64,000 nt of DNA from Betaproteobacteria bacterium (GTDB lineage: Bacteria > Pseudomonadota > Gammaproteobacteria > Burkholderiales > Rhodocyclaceae). The position numbers and the translations under genes were made by a program. Below, piece after piece: positions 8,770-18,900 of the stretch (the stretch's first letter is position 1; every line of letters starts with the position of its first letter). The notes beneath the pieces were generated by a model. It did not search any database. It was not told the origin of the DNA and saw only the letters and a program-made list of their open reading frames with translations. The stretch is taken from NCBI GenBank assembly GCA_020621405.1, contig JAHRYN010000001.1, positions 372,001 through 436,000 on the forward strand, given 5' to 3'.

Positions 8770-11700
8770 ATGACCTCGCCCCGTACCGCCGTTCCCCCGC
8801 TCGCCCACCTGCCACGTCCGCGCGCGGCCAGTCGTATCGACTGGCCCGCCCTGCCCGGTGGCGCGCAGGCACTGGCGCTGGCCGCGCTGGCGCGCGAGGG
8901 CAGCGCACCGCTGGTGGTGGTCGCCGCGCGCCCGATGGACGCACAGCGCCTGGTCGACGAACTGCGCTGGTTCGCGCCGACGCTGCGCAGCTTCCAGCTG
9001 CCGGACTGGGAAACCCTGCCCTACGACCAGTTCTCTCCGCACAACGATCTGGTGTCCGAGCGGCTGGAAACGCTGTACGCGCTGATGCGCGGCGAACTGG
9101 ACGTGCTGGTGGTGCCGGCATCCACCGCGCTGTACCGGCTGGCGCCACGCGAATATCTGGCCGCCCACACCTTCTTCGTGAAGCAGGGTTCGAAACTGGA
9201 CGTCGAAGGCCTGCGCCTGCAGCTCACCGTGGCCGGCTACAGCCCGGTCACCCAGGTGGTCGCGCCGGGGGAATACAGCGTGCGCGGCGGTCTGGTCGAC
9301 CTCTACCCGATGGGCGCGGCCCTGCCCTACCGCATCGACCTGTTCGACGACGAGGTCGAGAGCATCCGCACCTTCGACGTCGATACCCAGCGCACGGTAT
9401 TTCCCACAAAGGAAATCCGCCTGCTGCCGGCACGCGAATTCCCGATGGACGACAAGGCGCGCGCGGCATTCAGGTCGCGCTTCCGCGAAACCTTCGAAGG
9501 CGACCCGTCGAAGTCGGTCATCTACAAGGACGTGTCCAACGGCGTACCGACGGCCGGCATCGAGTACTACATCCCGCTGTTCTTCGATCACACCGACACG
9601 CTGTTCGACTACCTGCCGGCCGATGCCGTGGTCGCGCTCGACTACGAGGTCAATGACGCGATCGCCGACTTCTGGCGCGACACCAGAAGCCGCTTCGACC
9701 TGATGAAGGGCGAACGCGCCCGCCCCATGCTGCCGCCGGCCGACCTGTTCCTGTCGGAAGAACAGTTCCACGTCGCGCTGGCCAACCGCGCCATCGTGCG
9801 CATGGGCCGCGGCGACGGCGAATCCGGCACCTCGCCGCTGCCGGATCTGGCGGTCGAGCGCAAGTCGGACGACCCGCTGTTCAGGCTGCGCGCGTTGCTG
9901 TCGGCACGACGCGTGGTGGTGGTCGCCGAATCAGCCGGCCGGCGCGAGACGCTGACCGACTACTTCACCGAATACGGCCTGCCGAACGCGCAGTGCGACG
10001 GCTTCGACGCCGCACTCGCGAGCGATGCGCCGCTGCTGATCGCCAGCGGACCGCTGGCCGAGGGCTTCGTGCTCGAATCAGCAGCGCTCGCGCTGGTCAC
10101 CGAAACCGAGCTGTATCCGGCCCAGGCGCGCTCGCGCGGCAAACGCGACGGGCGCAAGGTCACCGCCGAGAACTTCCTGCGCGACCTGACCGAGCTGAAG
10201 ATCGGCGACCCGGTGGTGCACCTTCAGCACGGCATCGGCCGCTACATCGGCCTGATGCACATGGATCTGGGCGAGGGCGAAACCGAATTCCTGCATCTGG
10301 AATACGCCGACGGCGACAAGCTCTACGTGCCGGTGTCGCAACTGCACCAGATCAGCCGCTACAGCGGTGCGCCGGGCGACCAGGTGCATCTGCACAAGCT
10401 CGGCTCCGGCCAGTGGGACAAGGCGAAAAGGCGCGCCGCCGCGCAGGTGCGCGATACCGCGGCCGAACTGCTGGCACTGTACGCGCAGCGTTCGGCGCGC
10501 AAGGGCCACACCTTCGGCTTCCGGCAGCACGACATGGACGCCTTCGCCGAAGGTTTCGGCTTCGAGGAAACGCCTGACCAGCTGGGTGCCATCAACGCGG
10601 TGGTCGCCGACATGACGTCCGGGCGGCCGATGGACCGGCTGGTGTGCGGCGACGTCGGCTTCGGCAAGACCGAAGTGGCGCTGCGCGCCGCCTTCGTCGC
10701 AGTGGCCGACGGCAAGCAGGTGGCCGTGCTGGCGCCGACCACGCTGCTGGCCGAACAGCACTACCAGACCTTCACCGACCGTTTCGCCCAGGTGTCGCAC
10801 GAGTGGCCGGCGCGCATCGCCGAGATTTCGCGCTTCAAGAGCGCGAAGGAACAGACGCAGGCGCTGAAGGAAGCGGCAGAGGGCAAGATCGACGTGCTGA
10901 TCGGCACGCACCGCCTGCTGCAGAAGGACGTGAAGTTCGCCCGGCTTGGCCTGGTCATCATCGACGAGGAGCACCGCTTCGGCGTGCGCCAGAAGGAGTC
11001 GCTGAAGGCACTGCGCGCCGAGGTCGACGTGCTGACGCTGACCGCCACCCCGATTCCGCGCACGCTGGCGATGTCGCTCGAAGGCATCCGCGACTTTTCG
11101 GTGATCGCCACCGCACCGCAGAAGCGGCTGGCGATCAAGACCTTCGTCAGCCCGTGGTCGCGCGGCCTGATCCGCGAAGCGGTGCTGCGCGAATTCAAGC
11201 GCGGCGGCCAGGTGTATTTCCTGCACAACGAGGTCGATACCATCGAGGAAATGGGCACCCGACTGGCCGACCTGCTGCCCGAGGCGCGCATCGTCATCGG
11301 CCACGGCCAGCTGCCCGAGCGCGAACTGGAGCGCGTGATGCGTGAATTTACGCAACGCAAGCACAACCTGCTGCTGTGCACGACCATCATCGAGACCGGC
11401 ATCGACAACCCGAACGCCAACACCATCATCATCAACCGTGCCGACCGCTTCGGTCTGGCCCAGCTGCACCAGTTGCGCGGCCGGGTCGGTCGCAGCCACC
11501 ACCAGGCCTACGCCTATCTGCTGACCGACGCGCACGCCAAGCCCACCGAACAGGGCCGCCGCCGCCTGGAAGCCATCACGATGATGGAAGAGCTGGGTTC
11601 GGGCTTCTTCCTCGCCATGCACGACCTGGAAATCCGCGGCGCCGGCGAGGTGCTGGGCGAATCGCAGTCGGGCGAAATGCAGGAAGTCGGCTTCAACCTG

Positions 11701-12210
11701 TACACGGAGATGCTCAAGAGCGCGGTCAAGGCGCTGCAGAAGGGCGAGGACGCCGACCTCACGCAGCCGCTGGACATCGTGTCCGAAATCAATCTGCACA
11801 CGCCGGCGCTGCTGCCGACCGACTACTGTCCGGACGTGCACGAGCGCCTGACGCTGTACAAGCGGCTGGCCAACTGCGACACCGACGCCGAACTGTCCGG
11901 CCTGCGCGAGGAGTTGGTCGACCGCTTCGGCCAGATGCCCGACCAGACGCGCGCACTGCTGGAAACCCACCGGCTGCGCATCGCCGCCAAACCGCTGGGC
12001 ATCACCAAGATCGATGCGCACGACACGCAGATTCTGGTCACCTTCGTGCCGAATCCGCCGATCGAGCCGATCCGCATCATCCAGCTGGTGCAGAAGGACC
12101 GGAACTTCAAGCTGGCCGGACAGGACAGACTGTCATGGAAGCGTTCCAGCGGCGACCTCGACGCACGCGTGGCCGGCGTGCGCGAGCTGATGAAGAAACT
12201 GTCCGGCTGA
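8770..12210 (+). CDS. mfd: Transcription-repair coupling factor Mfd
   Basis: The 1,146-residue protein has full family length. It removes RNA polymerase stalled at DNA lesions and recruits UvrA. The N-terminal UvrB-like module (about residues 1-330, including PYDQFSPHNDLVSERLETL) is followed by the RNA-polymerase-interaction domain near residue 460 (IGDPVVHLQHGIGRYIGL). The RecG-like translocase carries Walker A Lys633 in CGDVGFGKTEVA and the DEEH box at Asp732 in IIDEEHRFGV, then ETGIDNPNANTIIINRADRFGLAQLHQLRGRVGR in the second RecA lobe. The C-terminal TRCF domain is present. A gataat element at 8701 is a possible -10 box. Confidence 0.97.
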   Translation: MTSPRTAVPPLAHLPRPRAASRIDWPALPGGAQALALAALAREGSAPLVVVAARPMDAQRLVDELRWFAPTLRSFQLPDWETLPYDQFSPHNDLVSERLETLYALMRGELDVLVVPASTALYRLAPREYLAAHTFFVKQGSKLDVEGLRLQLTVAGYSPVTQVVAPGEYSVRGGLVDLYPMGAALPYRIDLFDDEVESIRTFDVDTQRTVFPTKEIRLLPAREFPMDDKARAAFRSRFRETFEGDPSKSVIYKDVSNGVPTAGIEYYIPLFFDHTDTLFDYLPADAVVALDYEVNDAIADFWRDTRSRFDLMKGERARPMLPPADLFLSEEQFHVALANRAIVRMGRGDGESGTSPLPDLAVERKSDDPLFRLRALLSARRVVVVAESAGRRETLTDYFTEYGLPNAQCDGFDAALASDAPLLIASGPLAEGFVLESAALALVTETELYPAQARSRGKRDGRKVTAENFLRDLTELKIGDPVVHLQHGIGRYIGLMHMDLGEGETEFLHLEYADGDKLYVPVSQLHQISRYSGAPGDQVHLHKLGSGQWDKAKRRAAAQVRDTAAELLALYAQRSARKGHTFGFRQHDMDAFAEGFGFEETPDQLGAINAVVADMTSGRPMDRLVCGDVGFGKTEVALRAAFVAVADGKQVAVLAPTTLLAEQHYQTFTDRFAQVSHEWPARIAEISRFKSAKEQTQALKEAAEGKIDVLIGTHRLLQKDVKFARLGLVIIDEEHRFGVRQKESLKALRAEVDVLTLTATPIPRTLAMSLEGIRDFSVIATAPQKRLAIKTFVSPWSRGLIREAVLREFKRGGQVYFLHNEVDTIEEMGTRLADLLPEARIVIGHGQLPERELERVMREFTQRKHNLLLCTTIIETGIDNPNANTIIINRADRFGLAQLHQLRGRVGRSHHQAYAYLLTDAHAKPTEQGRRRLEAITMMEELGSGFFLAMHDLEIRGAGEVLGESQSGEMQEVGFNLYTEMLKSAVKALQKGEDADLTQPLDIVSEINLHTPALLPTDYCPDVHERLTLYKRLANCDTDAELSGLREELVDRFGQMPDQTRALLETHRLRIAAKPLGITKIDAHDTQILVTFVPNPPIEPIRIIQLVQKDRNFKLAGQDRLSWKRSSGDLDARVAGVRELMKKLSG

Positions 12211-12252
12211 CAGCGTGCCGATAGATGCCGGCCGATTGAGGAGGGAAACCCG

Positions 12253-13191
12253 ATGCGCATCCTGATACTCGGCGCCGGCGGCATCGGCGGCTACTTCGGC
12301 GCACGGCTGCAGCAGGCCGGCGCAGACGTGACCTTCCTGGTCCGTCCGGCGCGCGCGCAGCAGCTGCGCGATCACCGTCTGCGCCTCTACAGCCCGCTGG
12401 GCGACCTGCAGGTGACGCCCGAAGTGCTGACCGCGGTCGACGACGGCATGCACTTCGACGTCGTCATCCTGTCGTGCAAGGCCTACGACCTCGCTTCGGC
12501 GATCGACGCAATCGCGCCTGCAGTCGGCCCGGACAGCGTGGTGCTGCCGCTGCTCAACGGCGTAGCCCATCTCGACGCACTCGATGCGCGCTTCGGCCGC
12601 ACGCGCGTGGCCGGCGGCGTGGCCCACCTCGCGCTGACGCTGGACGAAGCCGGCGGCATCCGCCATCTGAACGCGACGCAGCGCCTGATCACCGGCGCGC
12701 GCAGTACGGCACATGCCCCGACGATGGACAGCCTGGGGCGCGTGCTGGCCTCGATATCGCCCGACTACACGGTGTCGGCCGACATCGAGCAGGACATGTG
12801 GGACAAGCTGACCTTCATCAGCGTGCTGGCCGGTGCCACCTGTCTGATGCGCGCATCGATCGGCGACATCCTGCTGACGCGCGCCGGGCGACATCTGATC
12901 GAAGGCATGCTGCGTGAAAGCGCCGCCGTCGCCACCGCCTGCGGTCACGCACCCGCGGCTGAAAAGCTCGGTGCCTATCTCGGCCAGCTGACCGAAGCCG
13001 GTTCCACGCTGACTGCGTCGATGCTGCGCGACATGCGACGCGGCGCACCGACCGAAGCGGATCACATATTCGGCGATCTGACCCGGCGCGCCGATGCCGC
13101 CGCACTCGCCACGCCGCTGCTCGATCTGGCGACCTCGCATCTGCAGACCTACGAACTGGCACGCCGGCGCGAGTCGGCAGCGCCAGCCTGA
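12253..13191 (+). CDS. panE: 2-dehydropantoate 2-reductase (ketopantoate reductase family)
   Basis: The 312-residue protein starts with a Rossmann nucleotide-binding loop (MRILILGAGGIGGYFGARLQ). It contains the ketopantoate-reductase hallmarks LSCKAYDL near residue 76, LLNGVAHL near residue 99 and the catalytic-lysine segment DMWDKLTFISVLAGATCLMR near residue 180. The conserved C-terminal SMLRDMRRGAPTEAD motif follows. The usual role is NADPH-dependent reduction of ketopantoate to pantoate for coenzyme A synthesis. Many genomes hold several paralogues with undefined substrates, so the panE assignment is at family level. A strong ribosome site (gaggagggaa) precedes the ATG, 42 bp after mfd. 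Confidence 0.85.
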   Translation: MRILILGAGGIGGYFGARLQQAGADVTFLVRPARAQQLRDHRLRLYSPLGDLQVTPEVLTAVDDGMHFDVVILSCKAYDLASAIDAIAPAVGPDSVVLPLLNGVAHLDALDARFGRTRVAGGVAHLALTLDEAGGIRHLNATQRLITGARSTAHAPTMDSLGRVLASISPDYTVSADIEQDMWDKLTFISVLAGATCLMRASIGDILLTRAGRHLIEGMLRESAAVATACGHAPAAEKLGAYLGQLTEAGSTLTASMLRDMRRGAPTEADHIFGDLTRRADAAALATPLLDLATSHLQTYELARRRESAAPA

Positions 13192-13262
13192 AGACCCGCC
13201 TCCACCATGTCCAACTCCGCCCGCGCTACCTGGGCACTCACCGTCCTGTCACGGAACTTCCC

Positions 13263-14306
13263 ATGATCGATTCATCGCGTCTCGAAGCCGCCTGGTGGAG
13301 CAGTTTCATCGGCGATGCACTGGCCATGCCGGTGCACTGGTACTACACGCGCGAACGCATCCCGGCCGACTACGGCGACATCACCGGCTACCTGACGCCG
13401 CACAACCCGCATCCGGACAGCGTCCTGTGGCGCAGCCGCTACGTCGTCACCGGTGCGACCGACGACATCCTGCATGACCAGGCGAAATACTGGAGCGGGC
13501 CGCGCGACATCCACTACCACCAGTTCCTGCACGCCGGCGAGAACACGCTCAACGTGCGCATCGCCGCGCTGCTCGCAGAATCACTGATCGACTGCGGCTG
13601 CTACGACCGCGACGACTTCGCGCACCGCTACACGGACTTCATGCTGACGCCGGCCAGCCACGGCGACACCTACGTGGAGGAGTACCACCGCGCCTTCTTC
13701 AAGCATTACGCGGAAGGCCGGGAACTCGAAGACTGCGGCGTCGAGGACATCCACATCGGCGGACTGGCAACGCTGGTGCCGCTGATCCTGTTCTACGCCA
13801 ACGACCGCGACGCACTGCAGGACGCCGTCGCCAGCCATGTGTCGCTGACGCACAAGGGACCGGTCGCGGCCGAAGCGGCGTCGGTGTTCGCCGATCTGAT
13901 GCATTTCTCGCTGCTGGGACTGTCGATCGACGAAGCGATCGCGCGTACCAGCCCGGACCGTCACGCCGCGCTCGCCTGGCCGTATCGGGAATGGGCAGGC
14001 ACCCGGCCGGACGAGGAGGTGGTCGGCACGCAGTTCAGCCCGGCCTGCTACCTCGGCGATTCGCTGCCGGCAACGCTGTTCCTGGCTGTGAAATACACCG
14101 ACGACCTGCGCGCCGGCCTGCTGGCCAATGTGCGGCTGGGTGGCGACAACTGCCACCGCGGCGTGGTGCTGGGCGCCCTGCTGGGCGCCCAGGGCGGCAT
14201 GGACGCGGTACCGCCGGCATGGATCACCGGCCTGTACGACTACAGGCACTACCGCGAATTGTTCTCCCGTCTTGCTGAAACTGCGGGATCACGGAAACAG
14301 AACTGA
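13263..14306 (+). CDS. ADP-ribosylglycohydrolase family protein
   Basis: The 347-residue product belongs to the all-helical ADP-ribosylglycohydrolase (DraG/ARH) family. It has FIGDALAMPVHWYYTRE at the N-terminus (the position of the usual GDALG box) and the C-terminal metal-site motif RLGGDNCHRGVVLGALLGA near residue 290. These proteins remove ADP-ribose from proteins or small molecules using two magnesium ions. The protein-linked arginine hydrolase DraG has a different N-terminal box, so the substrate here is unknown. It is 71 bp downstream of panE and probably cotranscribed. REP-like repeats begin just after its stop codon. Confidence 0.85.
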   Translation: MIDSSRLEAAWWSSFIGDALAMPVHWYYTRERIPADYGDITGYLTPHNPHPDSVLWRSRYVVTGATDDILHDQAKYWSGPRDIHYHQFLHAGENTLNVRIAALLAESLIDCGCYDRDDFAHRYTDFMLTPASHGDTYVEEYHRAFFKHYAEGRELEDCGVEDIHIGGLATLVPLILFYANDRDALQDAVASHVSLTHKGPVAAEAASVFADLMHFSLLGLSIDEAIARTSPDRHAALAWPYREWAGTRPDEEVVGTQFSPACYLGDSLPATLFLAVKYTDDLRAGLLANVRLGGDNCHRGVVLGALLGAQGGMDAVPPAWITGLYDYRHYRELFSRLAETAGSRKQN

Positions 14307-14309
14307 CAA

Positions 14310-14720
14310 TGGTTCTGCCAGAGCGAACCACGCTCGCGATTCCCTGCGTCAAACGGCGTCAGCCGCCGACCCACGCCCGCATCGCGACCATGGGTCGCTC
14401 CTGCAGAAACCGCGCGGCACCCACCTTTGCAGGAGCGAGCCATGCTCGCGATAACCCCGCGTCAAATCCGCGTCCGTCGCCGTGTGACAACCGCATCGCG
14501 ACCATGGGTCGCTCCTGCAGGAACCGCACGGCACCCGCCTCTGTAGGAGCGAGCCATGCTCGCGATTTCCCCGCGTCAAATCCGCGTCCGTCGCCGTGTG
14601 ACAACCGCATCGCGACCATGGGTCGCTCCTACAGGAACCGCGAGGCACCCACCTCTGTAGGAGCGAGCCATGCTCGCGATTTCCCCGCTTTGAAACCTCG
14701 CCAATCGCGGCCCCGCAACC
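14310..14720 (+). repeat. Array of REP-like palindromes in about four tandem 114-bp units
   Basis: Copies of a REP-type palindrome (core GAGCGAGCCATGCTCGCGAT) start at 14433, 14547 and 14661, exactly 114 bp apart, with a diverged copy at 14321. Between them lie inverted partners (core ATCGCGACCATGGGTCGCTC) near 14375, 14493 and 14607, so each unit contains a facing REP doublet that can fold into a large hairpin. Sequence between the palindromes is also repeated. This resembles REPIN/BIME elements mobilised by RAYT transposases; no such transposase is in the window. The whole gap from 14307 to 14795 is this array plus one terminator hairpin. Confidence 0.85.
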
Positions 14721-14770
14721 GCATCGCCGCCGTGGATCGCCTGATCAAACCCGTCCGCGGGCGACTGAAC

Positions 14771-14796
14771 GGCCTGATCCCGAGACGGATCAGGCC
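14771..14796 (-). terminator. Perfect 10-bp hairpin at the end of the diguanylate cyclase gene
   Basis: GGCCTGATCC and GGATCAGGCC pair around a six-base loop and touch the stop codon of the GGEEF gene. There is no strong T-tract on either strand, so termination is likely but not certain. Confidence 0.55.
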
Positions 14797-15734
14797 TAAT
14801 TGAGCACGGCCCGGTTGCGACCGGATTCCTTTGCCTTGTACAGGCGCATGTCGGCGGCACGGAACATCTGCGCGATGTCGTCACCCGCCGCATCGACGAA
14901 GGCACCGCCAACCGAGGTGGTCACGATGCCCCATTCCGCATTTCGTTCGTGCGGAATGCCGGTGCCGCGCACGGCGTCGAGCACGCCATCGGCAATGCTG
15001 CGGTACGCCTGTTCCGACGCGATCGGAATCACCACGGCGAATTCCTCGCCGCCGTAGCGCGCGGCAAAGGCATCCTTCGCGTGACCGTCCGAACTGAACG
15101 CTTCGACCACGGTGCGCACCGCACCGGCCACGGCGCGCAGGCAGTCGTCGCCGGCCAGATGGCCGTAGTGGTCGTTGTATTTCTTGAAGTGGTCGATGTC
15201 GAGCATCAGCAAGGCGAATGACGCGCCGCTGCGCACCGCCTCAGACCAGGCCATGTCCAGCGTCAGATCCATGTAGCGGCGGTTGCACAGTCCGGTCAGA
15301 CCGTCACGGCTGGCCTGTTCCTTCAGCATCCGGTTGGCCTGCGACAGGCGTGAACGCAGTGCGGCGATCCGCGCCATTGCCTTCATCTTCGCCTGCAGCA
15401 CCGCTTCGGGCACGGATTTGGCCATGAAGTCGTCGCCGCCAGCCTCGATCGCCGTGATCAGGTTTTCCTGCGTGTCGGAGGCGGTCAGAAAGAGGATGGG
15501 CGTCCATGCCCAGTCCTGCGTTGCCTCTATCGCCCGGATGCGTGCGGACGCCTCGAAGCCGTTCATCACCGGCATCTCGATGTCCATCAGTATCAGGTCA
15601 GGCCCCCAGTCGGCGAATTTCGCCACTGCCAGCGCACCGTTTTCGGCGACTGCAACCGAATAGCCGAAGGACGACAGACGCACCGACATCACCGCGGCCA
15701 TGGCGCGGCTGTCTTCAACCAGAAGTATCTTCAT
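14796..15734 (-). CDS. REC-GGDEF response regulator, diguanylate cyclase (PleD/WspR-like)
   Basis: The 312-residue protein has a receiver domain at residues 1-125 (MKILLVEDSRAMA, phosphoacceptor aspartate in PDLILMDIEMPVMNGF). A short coiled linker and a GGDEF domain follow, with an intact catalytic GGEEF motif (ARYGGEEFAVVIP). It should make cyclic di-GMP from two GTP when phosphorylated. I do not see the RxxD inhibitory site at the usual position five residues before GGEEF. The ATG at 15734 starts the receiver domain correctly; an upstream in-frame ATG at 15836 would translate through two strong hairpins. It lies downstream of purL on the same strand, with no cognate kinase beside it. Confidence 0.92.
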   Translation of the reverse strand: MKILLVEDSRAMAAVMSVRLSSFGYSVAVAENGALAVAKFADWGPDLILMDIEMPVMNGFEASARIRAIEATQDWAWTPILFLTASDTQENLITAIEAGGDDFMAKSVPEAVLQAKMKAMARIAALRSRLSQANRMLKEQASRDGLTGLCNRRYMDLTLDMAWSEAVRSGASFALLMLDIDHFKKYNDHYGHLAGDDCLRAVAGAVRTVVEAFSSDGHAKDAFAARYGGEEFAVVIPIASEQAYRSIADGVLDAVRGTGIPHERNAEWGIVTTSVGGAFVDAAGDDIAQMFRAADMRLYKAKESGRNRAVLN

Positions 15735-15748
15735 CGCGATCCCGGAAG

Positions 15749-15778
15749 CAAAAACCCACATGGTCAATGTGGCTTTTT
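15749..15778 (-). terminator. A/T-flanked hairpin between purL and the diguanylate cyclase
   Basis: On the minus strand, AAAAAGCCACAT and ATGTGGGTTTTT flank a short loop, giving a stem with a run of T, the form of an intrinsic terminator. It probably ends purL transcripts. It also sits only 15 bases before the start codon of the cyclase, so it could control readthrough into that gene. Confidence 0.6.
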
Positions 15779-15807
15779 CGACCCCGGGCGGGACGCCTTG
15801 AAACCTG

Positions 15808-15830
15808 ATTGTGTCGCACCGCGACACAAT
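15808..15830. repeat. Perfect 10-bp inverted repeat with 3-base loop
   Basis: ATTGTGTCGC, ACC, GCGACACAAT. It lies between purL and the diguanylate cyclase, 74 bp before the cyclase start. It may be part of the purL termination region or an operator for the cyclase. Confidence 0.5.
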
Positions 15831-15940
15831 CCACATCCGGCCACGATGCTACCGGCGAATGGAGACGGGCGCCGCCGATCATCCGGCGCACCCTGCTGCC
15901 GGATCACCGCACGGGAAGAGCGGGCACCGGCAGCTCCGGA

Positions 15941-18900
15941 TCAGCCGACCCAGACCCGCGCGTTCCTGAACATGCGCATCCACGGGCTGTCCTCTTCCCA
16001 GTGCGAGGGGTGCCAGCTCATCTGCACGGTGCGGAAGATGCGCTCCGGGTGCGGCATCAGGATGGTCACGCGGCCGTCGTCGGTGGTCAGCGCGGTGATG
16101 CCATCCGGCGACCCGTTCGGATTGCGCGGGTAGCGGCTGGCGACCTTGCCGTCGTGGTCGATGTAGTGCATCGCGACCCTGGCCAACGACTGCGCCTGCG
16201 GATCGTCGAACACGGCACGGCCTTCGCCGTGCGACACCACGATGGGCATCTTGGAACCGGCCATGCCACGCAGCAGGATGGACGGCGATTCGACCACCTC
16301 GACCATGGTGAAGCGCGCCTCGAACTGCTCCGAGCGGTTGCGCTCGAAACGCGGCCAGTGCGTGGCACCGGGCACGATGTCGCGCAGCTGGCTCATCATC
16401 TGGCAGCCGTTGCACACACCGAGCGCGAAGCTGTCCTCGCGTTCGAAGAATGCAGCGAAGGCATCGCGCAGCTTCGCGTTGAACAGAATCGACTTGGCCC
16501 AGCCGGAACCGGCGCCCAGCACGTCGCCGTAGGAGAATCCGCCGCAGGCCGCCAGCCCCTTGAAGTCAGCCAGATCGATGCGGCCGGCCATCAGGTCCGA
16601 CATATGCACGTCGCGCGCATCGAAGCCGGCGCGGTCGAACGCCGCCGCCATCTCGACCTGACCGTTGACGCCCTGCTCGCGCAGGATGGCGATGCGCGGC
16701 CGCACGCCTTTGCCGATGTATGGTGCAGCAATATCCTCCTGCGGCTCGAAGGTGAGCGCGGCGAACAGTCCGCTGTCGTCCTTGTCGTCGAGCAGCGCGT
16801 ATTCCTCGCGCGCGCAGTCGGCGTCGTCGCGCAGCGTCGCGATGCGGTGGCTGACGTCGGACCAGGCCTTCAGCAGCTCGACACGCGGTTCGCTGAAGAT
16901 CACCTTGGCGTTGTGCCACAGCCGGATCTCGTCGCGGTCGTTCGGCGCGCCGATGCCGTGCGTGATGCCCGACAGCCCCGCCTCGCGCAGCATGTCCATC
17001 ACGCGCGAGCGGTCTGCGATGCGGATCTGCAGCACCGCGCCCAGTTCCTCGCTGAACAGCGCCGAGAAGATGCGGTCGTTGAAGCGGCCGCGCACCGCGT
17101 CCGGCTTCTTGGCCAGCGAATCGATGTCGACCAGCAGCGGATCGTAGGCCAGCGTGTCGAGATTGATCGACAGCCCGACCCGGCCGGCGAATGCCATTTC
17201 ACACAGCGTCGCGAACAGGCCGCCGTCGGAACGGTCGTGATAGGCAAGCAGCAGGCCGGCGTCACGCAGGCTGCGGATGGCCGGCAGAAAACGTCCGAGC
17301 AGCACGGCATCGGCGTCCGGCGCATGTTCGCCGGCCACGCCATAGGCCTGCGCGAAGGCCGAACCGCCGAGGCGGTTCTTCATCTGGCCCAGATCGAGCA
17401 GCAGCAGTTCGGTCTCGACCTCGGGGTCGATCTGCAGCTGCGGCGTCAGCGTCTTGCGCACGTCGTCGACCGGCGCGAACGCGGTGATGACCAGCGACAG
17501 CGGCGATACCACCTCCTTCTGGGTGTCACCGTCCTGCCAGCGCGTCTTCATCGACAAGCTGTCCTTGCCGACCGGAATCGACAGTCCGAGCGCCGGACAG
17601 AAATCCAGCGACACGGCCTTCACCGTGTCGAACAGCGCGGCGTCCTCGCCCTTGTGGCCGGCTGCGGCCATCCAGTTGGCGGACAGCTTGATGCGGTCGA
17701 AGCTGCGTACGTCGGCGGCGGCCAGATTGGTGATCGCCTCGCCGATCGCCATGCGGCCCGAGGCCGGCCCGCTGAGCAGCGCCACCGGCGTGCGTTCGCC
17801 CATCGCGAAGGCTTCGCCGCGATAGCCGCTGAAGCTTTCGGTGGTGACGGCGACGTCAGCGACCGGCATCTGCCACGGGCCGACGAACTGGTCGCGCGCG
17901 GTCAGGCCGCCGACCGAGCGGTCACCAATGGTGATCAGGAAGGACTTGCTGGCGACCGACGGCATGCGCAGCACGCGGTAGGCGGTGTCTTTCAGGTCGT
18001 AGCCGGCCACGTCCATCGGCGGCGCGTAGGCGGCACGGCGCGACGCCGTGCGGTGCATCTTGGGCGGCTTGCCGAGCAGCACGTCCATCGACATGTCGAC
18101 CGGCTTGGTGCCGAAATGCGGGTCGGCCACCGTCAGCTGGCCGTCGCCGGTGGCTTCGCCGAGCACTGCGTACGGGCAGCGCTCGCGCTCGCACAGCAGG
18201 CGGAATTCATCGACGCGCTCCGGCGCGATCGCCAGCACGTAGCGCTCCTGCGATTCGTTGCACCACAGCTCGGCCGGACTCATGCCGGACTCTTCGCTGT
18301 TGATCGCACGCAGATCGAACCAGGCGCCGTGGCCGGCGCCGTGCGCCAGTTCGGGCAACGCGTTCGACAGGCCGCCGGCACCGACGTCGTGTACCGCGAG
18401 GATGGGGTTGTCGTCCTGCATCTGCCAGCAGCGGTCGATCACTTCCTGCGCGCGGCGTTCGATTTCCGGGTTGCCGCGCTGCACCGACGCGAAGTCGAGG
18501 TCGGCGGTGTTGGTGCCGGTGGTCATGCTCGACGCCGCGCCACCGCCGAGGCCGATCAGCATGGCCGGCCCGCCGAGCACGATCAGCTTGGTGCCGACCG
18601 GGAATTCGATCTTCAGCGCGTCGCGCGCACTGATGTTGCCGATGCCGCCGGCAATCATGATGGGCTTGTGGTAGCCGCGCATCTCGCCCATGAAGGGCAG
18701 TTCGAAGGTGCGGAAGTAGCCGGCCAGATTCGGTCGGCCGAATTCGTTGTTGAACGCGGCCGCCCCCAGCGGGCCGTCGATCATGATCTGCAGCGCCGAG
18801 GCGATGCGTTCCGGCTTGCCGTACAGCTCGCCATCAACGCGCTCCCACGGCTGTTCGAAGCCCGGAATGTTCAGGTTGGACACCGAGAAACCCGCCAGGC

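Noticed and set aside
8177-9148. N-terminal extension of kup over more than 300 codons
   Set aside because: The extension is Arg/Pro/Ser-rich low-complexity shadow of the MazG-like gene and mfd. The family starts at the ATG at 8176.
14310-14720. Possible CRISPR array because of regular repeats
   Set aside because: Units are 114 bp, the spacer sequence is also repeated, and no cas gene is nearby.
14309-14803. Open frame of 164 codons with repeated peptides between the glycohydrolase and diguanylate cyclase genes
   Set aside because: The peptide repeats are translated REP palindromes. There is no ribosome site and the same array is open in several frames.
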